Shown here: piece by piece, positions 35,933-43,816 of the stretch
Layout: each line of letters opens with the position of its first letter
Numbering within the stretch: position 1 is the stretch's first letter
DNA from: Planctomycetota bacterium
GTDB taxonomy: Bacteria; Planctomycetota; JACOTG01; JAJDCM01
DNA length: 50,418 nucleotides
NCBI GenBank assembly: GCA_029260825.1
Contig: JAJDCM010000080.1
Location: 1 to 50,418, forward strand
Direction: 5' to 3'
Position numbers and translations under genes: made by a program
The notes under the pieces: generated by a model
Database searches by the model: none
What the model saw: only the letters and a program-made list of their open reading frames with translations
What the model was told of the DNA's origin: nothing

Positions 35933-36276
35933 CCGGGGAAGGTCTTGGAGAAATTTTCCGGAGTTTTGGCCAGAATCTTGCCGGACTTTCGGTTTTTTTT
36001 GCCGGGACTTGCCGGGAATTTCGGAGGGCGGCGCCGGAACTCTCTGCTCCCCAAAGGGAACCGTGATATACCCTTAGCGTCCAAGGTGACGGTAGAACCT
36101 GGATGGAGGCCAAGATTGGCCTTCTCTTTCAGGTGCGTTTGTCGCGAGGAAATCGCGTCTCCCTCGTCATGTTGGACGAGAATGGCGCTCCGATCCGCGG
36201 TCCAATCCGTATCATAATCGGCTGGTTTCCGGAGATGAGCTCCGGATGAAGCCAGAGTCTGAGGGATCCACCGACG
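35933..36276. other. Non-coding interval before the mevalonate operon
   Basis: This 344-nt stretch precedes the HMG-CoA reductase fusion gene. The first part holds three imperfect copies of a TTGCCGG(G)A-type motif (about 35975-36025) around a run of eight T, which may end the dioxygenase transcript. Further on there is a small open frame (36103-36249, 48 codons) without a convincing ribosome site, and a CCGGAG/CTCCGG hairpin near 36230-36246. No promoter is clear. Confidence 0.45.
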
Positions 36277-38580
36277 ATGTCCACGGGCACGAGTAACCGA
36301 TCTCAAATCTCGAACTTCTATAAATATCCGGTAGCGGAACGGCTCCGGGTATTGCTGGAGCGGGGTCTCCTTTCGGAAAATGACTATCACGACCTGTTGG
36401 CCGGGCGCCAGGTGTTGAACACCGGAGAGGCGGACCGGCTGATCGAAAACGTGATCGGAGTGTTCAGCCTCCCTCTCGGTCTTGGGCTCAATTTTCTCAT
36501 CAACAAGCGGGATTTCCTCGTCCCCATGGCGGTGGAAGAGCCTTCAATTCTGGCTGCGGTCAGCTCGGCAGCCAAGCTGGCTCGTAGCGTGGGTGGATTT
36601 CAGACCGACAGCGATGAGTCGCTTCTGATCGGTCAGGTTCAAGTTCTCGAGCTCTCCGACGCCGACGCAGCCGGAGAAGCGATCCTTCGACAAAAAGACG
36701 AGATCCTGAATCTTGCGAACAGTCTTCACCCTCGAATGGTGGGTCGTGGCGGCGGTGCAAGAGACGTGGAAGTCAAGACCCATCCTCACTCCAACGGTTC
36801 CGGGAAGATGTTGGTCGTCCACCTGCTGGTCGATACCCGGGATGCGATGGGAGCCAACCTTGTGAACACCATGTGTGAGGGGGTTGCTTCTCTCATCGAG
36901 AGTATTTCCGGCGGGAAGGTCTTTCTGCGAATCCTCTCCAATTTGACCGATCGATCGTTGGTTCGGGCACGGGTGGTGTTGCCAACCTCGATTCTTGCCG
37001 GCAAGGGCTACACCGGTGAAGAAGTTCGAGATGGCATCATCTTCGCCACCGACTTTGCTTCCGCGGATCCCTACCGGGCGGCGACCCACAACAAAGGGGT
37101 CATGAACGGCATTGACGCGGTTGCAATCGCCACCGGAAACGACTGGCGAGCGATCGAGGCGGCGGCCCATGCCTATGCAGCTCGTTCGGGTCGGTATACT
37201 TCGCTGACTCGCTGGGAGAAAGACGAAGAGGGGAATCTCGTCGGATCGATGGAGCTTCCTCTGAAAGTTGGCACCGTCGGGGGGCCGGTTCAATCCAATC
37301 CTGCGGTTCGAATTGCCCATCGTTTGATGGGAATCACCTCCGCAAGAGAGCTTGCCGAAGTGATGGCGGCGGTGGGTCTCGCCCAGAACTTTGCCGCTCT
37401 TCGCGCACTTTCCACGGAAGGCATTCAGCGAGGACACATGACCCTTCACGCCCGAAGCTGCGCCGTTGCTGCCGGAGTCGATGCCGATTCCTTCGACTCC
37501 GTCGTGAATCGGCTCGTGGAAAGCGGCGAGGTCAAGGTCTGGAAGGCGCGCGAAATCGCGGCTGCGATGGGCAAAGTTGACAACAAAGAGGTCGAAGATC
37601 GACCCTCGATTACGATTCAATCTCCGGAGCTTCCCATGCTTTCCGAATCTGAGGGAGGTCACGGAAAGATCATTCTTCTTGGTGAGCATGCCGCGGTTTA
37701 CGGAAGCCACGCGCTTGCCGCCCCGATTCCCTATGCGATTCGAGCCAAAGTCATGCCCGGAGAGGGCAGTGGAGGTCGGGTCGATATTGCTCGTTGGGGA
37801 GTTTCGGATCAGCTTGGCGGTCCTCACGAGAAGCCGAGGAACTCGCTCCACGAATGCCTGAATCTCATTCTCGGTCTTCTGAAGATCCGGGAGCGCAATC
37901 TCTCCATTGAGATGTTCACTCACCTGCCCCGGGCCATGGGGCTCGGAGGATCGGCGGCCATGGCGGTTGCGGCGACCCGAGCGTTGGCTCGCTATTTCGG
38001 GTTGAAACTCAGCAACAAGCAAGTGAATGATATCGCTCACGAGTGCGAAAAGATCGCCCACGGAACTCCCTCGGGAATCGACAACACCCTTGCGACCTAC
38101 GGTCACTTCACCCTCTTTCGCAAGGGCGATCCACCGATGATGAACAAGATTGAAAGTCCCATGGCGATTCCTATCGTGATCGGTCTCACCGGAGTCGAGA
38201 GTCTTACCGTTCGCATGGTTTCCATGGTTCGAGATGCGTGGCAGAACAACCGCCTCCTCTACGATCGTCTGTTCGGCGAGATCAACCGACTTACCCTTCA
38301 AGCAGTCGATGCCATCGAGGCGTTCAATCTGCCGCTTCTTGGCGAACTCATGAACGTGGGGCAGGGATTGTTGAATGCTCTTCAGGTGAGTAGTCCGGAG
38401 CTGGATGAGTTGATTCGCATTGCTCGGGATAACGGCGCTCTTGGCGCGAAGCTGACCGGAGCCGGAGGCGGTGGTTCCATGATTGCACTTTGTCCGTCCG
38501 ACGACCCATCCGTGATGGAACGGATTGCTGCCGGGATGCGGCAAGCGGGGTACGGCGCCATCACCACAAAGATCTGTTGA
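36277..38580 (+). CDS. mvaA: Bifunctional class II HMG-CoA reductase :: mevalonate kinase fusion
   Basis: One 767-residue protein carries two consecutive enzymes of the mevalonate route. Residues ~1-430 match class II (Pseudomonas mevalonii-like) HMG-CoA reductase: catalytic Glu in MAVEEPSILAAVS (87-88), K273 in THNKGVMNGID, D289 in ATGNDWRAIE and the C-terminal His segment GHMTLHAR (387-391). Residues ~455-767 are a GHMP kinase of mevalonate kinase type: GHGKIILLGEHAAVYG, the P-loop MGLGGSAAMAVAATR, catalytic Asp in GTPSGIDNTLATYG (about D602) and KLTGAGGGGSM. A short linker (DNKEVEDRPSITIQSPE) joins them with no stop or frameshift. It converts HMG-CoA to phosphomevalonate and heads the operon completed by PMK, MVD and Idi. 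Confidence 0.92.
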   Translation: MSTGTSNRSQISNFYKYPVAERLRVLLERGLLSENDYHDLLAGRQVLNTGEADRLIENVIGVFSLPLGLGLNFLINKRDFLVPMAVEEPSILAAVSSAAKLARSVGGFQTDSDESLLIGQVQVLELSDADAAGEAILRQKDEILNLANSLHPRMVGRGGGARDVEVKTHPHSNGSGKMLVVHLLVDTRDAMGANLVNTMCEGVASLIESISGGKVFLRILSNLTDRSLVRARVVLPTSILAGKGYTGEEVRDGIIFATDFASADPYRAATHNKGVMNGIDAVAIATGNDWRAIEAAAHAYAARSGRYTSLTRWEKDEEGNLVGSMELPLKVGTVGGPVQSNPAVRIAHRLMGITSARELAEVMAAVGLAQNFAALRALSTEGIQRGHMTLHARSCAVAAGVDADSFDSVVNRLVESGEVKVWKAREIAAAMGKVDNKEVEDRPSITIQSPELPMLSESEGGHGKIILLGEHAAVYGSHALAAPIPYAIRAKVMPGEGSGGRVDIARWGVSDQLGGPHEKPRNSLHECLNLILGLLKIRERNLSIEMFTHLPRAMGLGGSAAMAVAATRALARYFGLKLSNKQVNDIAHECEKIAHGTPSGIDNTLATYGHFTLFRKGDPPMMNKIESPMAIPIVIGLTGVESLTVRMVSMVRDAWQNNRLLYDRLFGEINRLTLQAVDAIEAFNLPLLGELMNVGQGLLNALQVSSPELDELIRIARDNGALGAKLTGAGGGGSMIALCPSDDPSVMERIAAGMRQAGYGAITTKIC

Positions 38581-38589
38581 GGGGGGTTC

Positions 38590-39165
38590 ATGAGCCGGGA
38601 TGCCATCGTTTCGTTCGATGATGAGCCACTGATCCTTGTCGATGCTCAGGACGGTGTTCTTGGGTATGACACCAAGGTGAATTGCCACGAAGGAGAAGGG
38701 ATTCTCCATCGCGCGTTCTCGGTCTTCCTCTTCAACGATGAGGGCAAGTTGCTACTTCAGCAGCGGAGTCGCCAAAAGCCTCTTTGGCCTCTCGTCTGGT
38801 CCAATAGCTGTTGCAGCCACCCGCGTCGAAACGAAGAGTCCCCGGATGCGGCAAGGAGACGGACCCGCGAAGAGCTCGGATTGACCAGTGAGTTGCAGTT
38901 CCTGTTCAAGTTCACTTACCGAGCTGCGTTCGGGGACGTTGGAACCGAGCATGAGCTTTGCTCGGTGTTCGTCGGAAAAGCCGAGGGCGAGATTCAAGTC
39001 AACGCCAACGAAATCAACTGCTGGAAGTTTGTCTCCGTTGAAGAGCTCGAGTCGGAAATGACCCTTCATCCGGATCAATACTCGCCCTGGCTCAAGCTCG
39101 AGTGGGCCAAGATGAGATCCGAGCACTGGCCCGCAATTCAGAGAATCTGGGCCTCTCGGGGATGA
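38590..39165 (+). CDS. idi: Isopentenyl-diphosphate delta-isomerase, type 1 (Nudix)
   Basis: Idi interconverts IPP and DMAPP. The 191-residue protein shows the type 1 signatures: LHRAFSVFLFNDEGKLLLQQ, the active-site Cys/His in WSNSCCSHPRRNE, the Nudix box AARRRTREELGLTSEL and the second-half Glu in GTEHELCSVFVG. Type 1 enzymes do not need FMN, unlike the type 2 enzyme often linked with bacterial mevalonate pathways. GGGGG lies just before the ATG at 38590, ten nt after the fusion gene. The stop overlaps the start of the decarboxylase gene (ATGA). Confidence 0.94.
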   Translation: MSRDAIVSFDDEPLILVDAQDGVLGYDTKVNCHEGEGILHRAFSVFLFNDEGKLLLQQRSRQKPLWPLVWSNSCCSHPRRNEESPDAARRRTREELGLTSELQFLFKFTYRAAFGDVGTEHELCSVFVGKAEGEIQVNANEINCWKFVSVEELESEMTLHPDQYSPWLKLEWAKMRSEHWPAIQRIWASRG

Positions 39166-40175
39166 GCGAAGAAGTCGTTGTCGTTGCGCACAGCAACATC
39201 GCCTTGGTGAAGTACTGGGGAAAGCGAGAGGGCAAATCCAGGCATTTGAACCTTCCCGCAGTTGGTTCCATCTCCATGACTTTGGATGCTCTCTTCACGA
39301 CGACCGGTGTCGTGTTTGATCCTGATCTTCGGCGGGATGAATTCGTCTTGGGTGCGGCTCCTGCAACTTCGAGTGCATCCAAAGACCGGGAGCGAGTCAG
39401 CGCTTTTCTTGATCTTGTTCGGGATCTTGCCGGAATTGAAACCTTCGCCCGGGTCCGCACAAACAACAACTTTCCAACCGGGGCCGGTCTGGCTTCATCC
39501 GCGTCCGGATTCGCCGCCCTTGCTCTGGCAGCGACGGAGGCGGCGGGTCTCGATCTCTCTCAAAAGGAACTATCGATTCTGGCTCGTCAGGGGTCGGGCT
39601 CTGCGGCCCGGTCGATTTACGGCGGGTTTGTCGAACTCTTTCGGGGGGATCTTGCGGACGGAACAGACTGCTATGCAACCCAGCTTGCCCCGGAGTCCCA
39701 CTGGCCTCTTGCCCTGGTGGTTGCGGTGACGTCCAGCGAAAAAAAGCATGTGAGTTCCCGCGAGGGCATGGAGCGCACGACGGATACCTCTCCCTACTAC
39801 CCGGCGTGGATCACCTCCCATCCGAACGATCTTGACGACGCCCGCCGTGCAATCGAAACCAAGGATTTTGACTCACTTTCCGAGGTCACGGAATCAAGTT
39901 GCCTCAAGATGCATGCTTCCATGATGGCGGCTCGCCCCCCCCTCCTGTACTGGAATGGAGCGACCACGACCGCCATGCAGGAAATCCAGCGGCTCCGTCG
40001 AAGCGGTGTCCCGGTTTGTTTTACTGCCGACGCGGGACCTCAGGTGAAGGCGATTTGCGCCGCCGATGCGATTGAAAAGGTGGAGAAAACTCTGTCGGCG
40101 ATTCATGGCGTGCACCGCCTGTTTCGGTGTGGATTGGGCTCGGGTGCGCACCGTGCTACCGATGTGGCATCATGA
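39162..40175 (+). CDS. mvaD: Diphosphomevalonate decarboxylase
   Basis: This GHMP-superfamily enzyme turns diphosphomevalonate into IPP with ATP use and decarboxylation. The 337-residue product has AHSNIALVKYWGKRE at the N-terminus, SISMTLDALFT, the substrate and ATP loop NNFPTGAGLASSASGFAAL, RQGSGSAARSIYGGFVE with the conserved Ser/Arg, and CFTADAGPQVKAI near the C-terminus, where the catalytic Asp lies. The ATG at 39162 overlaps the idi stop (ATGA); an upstream in-frame start lies inside idi and is unlikely. The stop overlaps the next gene's start. Confidence 0.94.
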   Translation: MSEEVVVVAHSNIALVKYWGKREGKSRHLNLPAVGSISMTLDALFTTTGVVFDPDLRRDEFVLGAAPATSSASKDRERVSAFLDLVRDLAGIETFARVRTNNNFPTGAGLASSASGFAALALAATEAAGLDLSQKELSILARQGSGSAARSIYGGFVELFRGDLADGTDCYATQLAPESHWPLALVVAVTSSEKKHVSSREGMERTTDTSPYYPAWITSHPNDLDDARRAIETKDFDSLSEVTESSCLKMHASMMAARPPLLYWNGATTTAMQEIQRLRRSGVPVCFTADAGPQVKAICAADAIEKVEKTLSAIHGVHRLFRCGLGSGAHRATDVAS

Positions 40176-41227
40176 TCAAAGCCAAGGCTCCGGGAAAGCT
40201 TGTCCTGTTTGGCGAGTATGCCGTTCTTCATGGAGCGCCCGCCCTGGTGATGGCGGTTGATCGCTATATCCATCTGGAGATCACTCCCGGAGACGACTTT
40301 TTTTCGGTCATCGCTCCGGACATCGGAGTGTCCTTCGCCACCATGACTTTCGACACCATGACATTCGCCACCACCACTTTCGAAAGTGGTCCCGTGGTTC
40401 GAGTTTCCTCGCCAGAAAACATCTCGAATCTCGAGAGTCGATTGGCCTTTGTTTCTTGCGCGATTCGACGGGCGTGTGAGCTTGCTACCGGGGCCGGGTC
40501 GTCTCTTCGAGGAGCAAAGATCAGCATCGAAAGCTCGGATTTCAAGCTAGAAGGAACGAAATTAGGTTTGGGATCGAGTGCTTCGTTGACGGTCGCTCTT
40601 CTGTTCGGACTCCTCGCCGGAGCCCAGGTCGAACTCAGTCGGGATGGGGTTTATCGGGCTGCTCTGGAGTCTCATCGGATGGCCCAGGAGGGTGTTGGAA
40701 GTGGAGTCGACATTGCGGCCAGCACCTACGGTGGGATCCTTGTGCACCGAATGGACGGGGAGCCAGAGCCTACATCCCTCCCTCCGGAAATCGCCGTGCT
40801 TCCGGTATGGACCGGGAACTCGGCGGTGACAAAAGATCTCGTTGGTGGCGTAGACGACGCACTCAGAAGTTCGGCCCAAGCTCGCACCGTGTTGAAGAGA
40901 ATGGTCGATCTTTCCGAGGACGGATGTCGTCGTGTGGAAGAGTCGGATGGAGAGGGGCTACTACGACTCGTCAACGAGTACATGGTTTGCTTCCGGGACC
41001 TGGGTAAGGAGAGCTGTCTTCCTCTCATTACTCCGGCGCACGGGGAACTCGCCGATCTGTCGAGTCGGCTCGACGTCGCCTATAAGCCTTCAGGTGCAGG
41101 CGGTGGGGACATTGGACTTTTCTTCTGTCGAAAGGACCAGACGAGTGCCGTGAAGCGGGCGATCGATGATAGTCCTTATCGGTGGATTGAAATGAAAGGA
41201 AGTTCAAGGGGTGTGGAAATCCTATGA
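40172..41227 (+). CDS. mvaK2: Phosphomevalonate kinase with a short tandem repeat insertion
   Basis: This kinase phosphorylates phosphomevalonate to diphosphomevalonate. The 351-residue protein shows the family start KAPGKLVLFGEYAVLHGAPA, the ATP loop TKLGLGSSASLTVAL, GVGSGVDIAASTYGGIL with the catalytic Asp, and YKPSGAGGGDIGLFF. Between the first and second blocks there is a run of three 15-nt repeats giving F-x-T-M/T-T units (residues 55-69), probably a surface loop. The ATG at 40172 overlaps the mvaD stop, and its stop overlaps the phnC-like start. With the fusion protein, mvaD and idi this completes HMG-CoA to IPP/DMAPP. Confidence 0.92.
   Translation: MIKAKAPGKLVLFGEYAVLHGAPALVMAVDRYIHLEITPGDDFFSVIAPDIGVSFATMTFDTMTFATTTFESGPVVRVSSPENISNLESRLAFVSCAIRRACELATGAGSSLRGAKISIESSDFKLEGTKLGLGSSASLTVALLFGLLAGAQVELSRDGVYRAALESHRMAQEGVGSGVDIAASTYGGILVHRMDGEPEPTSLPPEIAVLPVWTGNSAVTKDLVGGVDDALRSSAQARTVLKRMVDLSEDGCRRVEESDGEGLLRLVNEYMVCFRDLGKESCLPLITPAHGELADLSSRLDVAYKPSGAGGGDIGLFFCRKDQTSAVKRAIDDSPYRWIEMKGSSRGVEIL
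40334..40378 (+). repeat. Three tandem 15-nt units inside the phosphomevalonate kinase gene
   Basis: Three in-frame copies of a 15-nt unit encode F-A-T-M-T, F-D-T-M-T and F-A-T-T-T. They differ at a few positions, so they are not identical but clearly derived from one another. The unit length is a multiple of three, so gain or loss would keep the frame. Confidence 0.75.
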
Positions 41228-42003
41228 AAGGAACCTCCCTTGAACTGGATGGTGTTTCTGTTCAGTATGGAAACACGACTGCCCTTGAGGCGGTCTCCCT
41301 TTCAATTTCGGCTGGCGAGCGGGTGGGGTTGGTTGGTCCAAGTGGCTCAGGAAAAACAACCCTTCTGCGTCTTCTCAACGGGTCGGTTCTCCCCGATCAG
41401 GGGGATGTCCACGTTTCCGGTAGTCCTCTCTACACACTGAGCCGAACCGACCTTCGCCGGGTTCGAGCCTCGATCGGTTTTGTGTATCAGGATCATCGTC
41501 TCGTTCCCAATCTTCAGGTCTCCCAGAACGTGATTGCCGGCCAGCTGGGTAGGGTTTCTCTCCTGAAGTCCCTTCGCATGATGCTGTTTCCTTCGCGAGT
41601 CATGGTCGAAAAGGCCCATGAAATACTCTGCCGGGTGGGCATTGGAGAGAAGCTTTTCGAACGGACGGATCACCTCTCTGGCGGGCAACAGCAACGAGTT
41701 GCCATTGCCCGTGCCCTCTTTCAGGAACCCCAGGTGCTTCTTGCCGACGAACCGGTCTCCAGTGTCGATCCGGCAAGAGCAAAGGACGCGGTGGAACTTC
41801 TCACCCGGATCTCCAGGGAGGAAAACCTGACTCTGGTCATGAGTCTTCACAATCTCGATCTTGCCAGGGAGTACTGTGAGCGTCTGATCGGTCTTCGTCG
41901 AGGGCGGATCGTCTTTGATGAACCCACATCGAGCATCCAGGAGAGTCACTTCTCGGAGCTCTACCGCATCGGCGAGGGAGAGATGCTGGCCGATGGCGCC
42001 TAG
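41224..42003 (+). CDS. phnC: PhnC-type ABC transporter ATP-binding protein
   Basis: This 259-residue ATPase has Walker A GPSGSGKTTLL, Q-loop YQDHRLVPNLQV, signature LSGGQQQRVAIARAL, Walker B VLLADEPVSSVDP and switch His in SLHNLDLAREYC. The RLVPNL segment after the Q-loop and the VSSVDP Walker B are typical of the phosphonate/phosphate-ester (PhnC) family. The ATG overlaps the phosphomevalonate kinase stop, and its stop overlaps the first permease gene by 11 nt. It powers import of a phosphonate, phosphite or other substrate together with the two permeases. Position in the mevalonate operon is unusual. Confidence 0.88.
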   Translation: MKGTSLELDGVSVQYGNTTALEAVSLSISAGERVGLVGPSGSGKTTLLRLLNGSVLPDQGDVHVSGSPLYTLSRTDLRRVRASIGFVYQDHRLVPNLQVSQNVIAGQLGRVSLLKSLRMMLFPSRVMVEKAHEILCRVGIGEKLFERTDHLSGGQQQRVAIARALFQEPQVLLADEPVSSVDPARAKDAVELLTRISREENLTLVMSLHNLDLAREYCERLIGLRRGRIVFDEPTSSIQESHFSELYRIGEGEMLADGA

Positions 42004-42871
42004 AAGACCCTGGCCGATTCGGCGGAGAGGCAGCGTGATTCTTTGCCTGATGATTGCTTTCGTCTGGGCCTATTCTCACCTTGGTCTTCGCGGCGAGGAT
42101 CTTCATCCCTCATCCGGCGGTCTGAAGGTTCTGGGTGAATTTGCCGCTCGAGCCCTGACTCCTGCCCTTACGTCCGAGGCAGATTTTGTTCCGGAGGGGA
42201 CAAGGCCACTGCTGTATATCGCCCTATCGTCTGCTCGCACGACGCTTTTTTTCGCGGCTGCGGGGATGAGTCTTGGGCTTTTCCTGGGAATCGTCCTCGG
42301 GTTCTTTTCTTCCACTTCCTGGTGGGCAGGGGATTTTGGCGGCGTCCGGCGGAGTAGCCCTTCTCGGATTCTCGGAAGAGTCCTTTTCCCGGTCTTGTAC
42401 GGAGGGAGTCGGGTGATCATCAATCTCATGCGCTCGACCCACGAAGTGCTTTGGGCCGTTCTCTTCCTCACTGCCTTTGGTCTCAGCAATACTGCGGCTG
42501 TGCTGGCAATTGCCATCCCCTACGGAGGAACCCTCGCCAAGATCTTCTCCGAGATGGTGGATGAGACGACCAGAGAGCCCGCTCATGCTCTTCGGGGCGC
42601 CGGTGCTTCCGGACTCCAGACCTATTCTTTTGCTCTTGTCCCCCAGGCTCTGCCCGACATGATCGGTTATTCTTTTTATCGGTTCGAATGCGCTCTGCGA
42701 TCTTCGGCCATTCTGGGCTTCTTCGGCTTTCCGACACTCGGTCTTTTCATTCGACAGTCGTTCAGTAGCTTGAACTATGGTGAGGTCTGGACTTTTCTCT
42801 ATGTTCTTCTTGGCATGGTCCTCATCTTTGATTGGTGGAGCGGCGCTGTCCGAAGGAGGCTCGCCCCATGA
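41993..42871 (+). CDS. phnE: PhnE-type ABC transporter permease (first copy)
   Basis: The 292-residue permease has an N-terminal helix, a periplasmic loop of about 75 residues, and then five or so helices with the BPD_transp_1 cytoplasmic EAA-like loop TREPAHALRGAGASGLQTY that docks on the ATPase. The C-terminal sequence AILGFFGFPTLGLFIRQSF resembles PhnE. I use the ATG at 41993, which overlaps the end of the phnC-like gene; the longer frame upstream is inside that gene. It works with the second permease as a heteromeric pair. Confidence 0.83.
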   Translation: MAPRRPWPIRRRGSVILCLMIAFVWAYSHLGLRGEDLHPSSGGLKVLGEFAARALTPALTSEADFVPEGTRPLLYIALSSARTTLFFAAAGMSLGLFLGIVLGFFSSTSWWAGDFGGVRRSSPSRILGRVLFPVLYGGSRVIINLMRSTHEVLWAVLFLTAFGLSNTAAVLAIAIPYGGTLAKIFSEMVDETTREPAHALRGAGASGLQTYSFALVPQALPDMIGYSFYRFECALRSSAILGFFGFPTLGLFIRQSFSSLNYGEVWTFLYVLLGMVLIFDWWSGAVRRRLAP

Positions 42872-43797
42872 GAAGGCAAGAGGACAAAGGACGGAGCCAG
42901 GAGGTTCAACTTCTCCTTGCGGAGCGCCCCCGGAACCGCTTCGTGCGGGGAAGCCTTTATCTATTACTGGCCCTCATCATGGTTTCGTGGACTTTTGGCG
43001 ATCTTCAGGTCGACGAGCTGTTTTCCACTCATCGATTGCGAAACCTGAATCGCTTTTTGTCTGAAGTTCGACCGTTCCCTCTTCACGGCAAGGAATGGGA
43101 CTGGGGCGTTGCACTGTCCTGGGCCCAGGAGATTTTCAAGCGAGAAGGACTCGAGGCCACTCTTTCGACACTGGGAATCTCGGTCGTCGCGATCTTGCTG
43201 GCGGGTTTCTTCGGGAGTTTGATGGCTCTTCCCGCCGCTCGAAATCTTGCTTGCTCCGAACCGTTTCTTCCGGAGATTCGTCCCCCACCCCTTCGAGCTC
43301 GTGTTTTCTATGCACTTCTCGCGCCGGTGACCCGTTTCGCCCTCATACTCCTTCGGGCGATTCCTGAGTACATCTGGGCGTTCATCCTGCTTGCGGTCAT
43401 GGGGCCGAGTGCGTGGCCGGCGATCGTTGCCCTTGCCATCCATAACACCGGGATTCTGGGACGGCTTCAGGCTGAGACGGTTGAGAACGTGAATCCAAAT
43501 CCTCTCTCTGCTCTTCGCGGTCTGGGGGGAAAGCGGTCTCAGCTTGCTGCAGTGGGACTTCTTCCACTTCTGCTTCCAAGGGGGCTTCTCTATTTGTTCT
43601 ATCGCTGGGAGACCTGTGTTCGGGAGGCGACGGTTCTGGGAATGCTCGGGTTTTCATCCCTTGGTTTTTGGATCACGGATGCCCGGGCGCGCCTTCAGTA
43701 TGACCGGTTCTTGTTCTTCGTTTTGCTGGGAGCCGCGGTGGTGCTGATTGGAGACTTCATATCGGCGTTTCTTCGAAGAATTGTCAGAAAGGCGTGA
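42868..43797 (+). CDS. phnE: PhnE-type ABC transporter permease (second copy)
   Basis: The 309-residue permease has the same plan as its upstream partner: N-terminal helix (SLYLLLALIMVSWTFG), long loop, then helices and the EAA-like loop ENVNPNPLSALRGLGGKRSQ, and TVLGMLGFSSLGFWI near the end. The ATG at 42868 overlaps the upstream stop (ATGA) with AAGGAGG 8 nt before it, so both permeases are co-translated. No PhnD-like binding protein follows, so the importer is incomplete in this window. A convergent gene ends 20 nt downstream. Confidence 0.83.
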   Translation: MRRQEDKGRSQEVQLLLAERPRNRFVRGSLYLLLALIMVSWTFGDLQVDELFSTHRLRNLNRFLSEVRPFPLHGKEWDWGVALSWAQEIFKREGLEATLSTLGISVVAILLAGFFGSLMALPAARNLACSEPFLPEIRPPPLRARVFYALLAPVTRFALILLRAIPEYIWAFILLAVMGPSAWPAIVALAIHNTGILGRLQAETVENVNPNPLSALRGLGGKRSQLAAVGLLPLLLPRGLLYLFYRWETCVREATVLGMLGFSSLGFWITDARARLQYDRFLFFVLLGAAVVLIGDFISAFLRRIVRKA

Positions 43798-43816
43798 TGT
43801 GAGGACGAGAGGTCAA

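Noticed and set aside
36103..36249. A 48-codon open frame before the mevalonate operon
   Set aside because: No convincing ribosome site and no recognisable sequence; more likely leader DNA.
36544..38709. A 721-codon open frame on the minus strand
   Set aside because: Antisense to the HMG-CoA reductase::mevalonate kinase fusion, whose identity is certain; composition is rich in His/Arg as typical of shadows.
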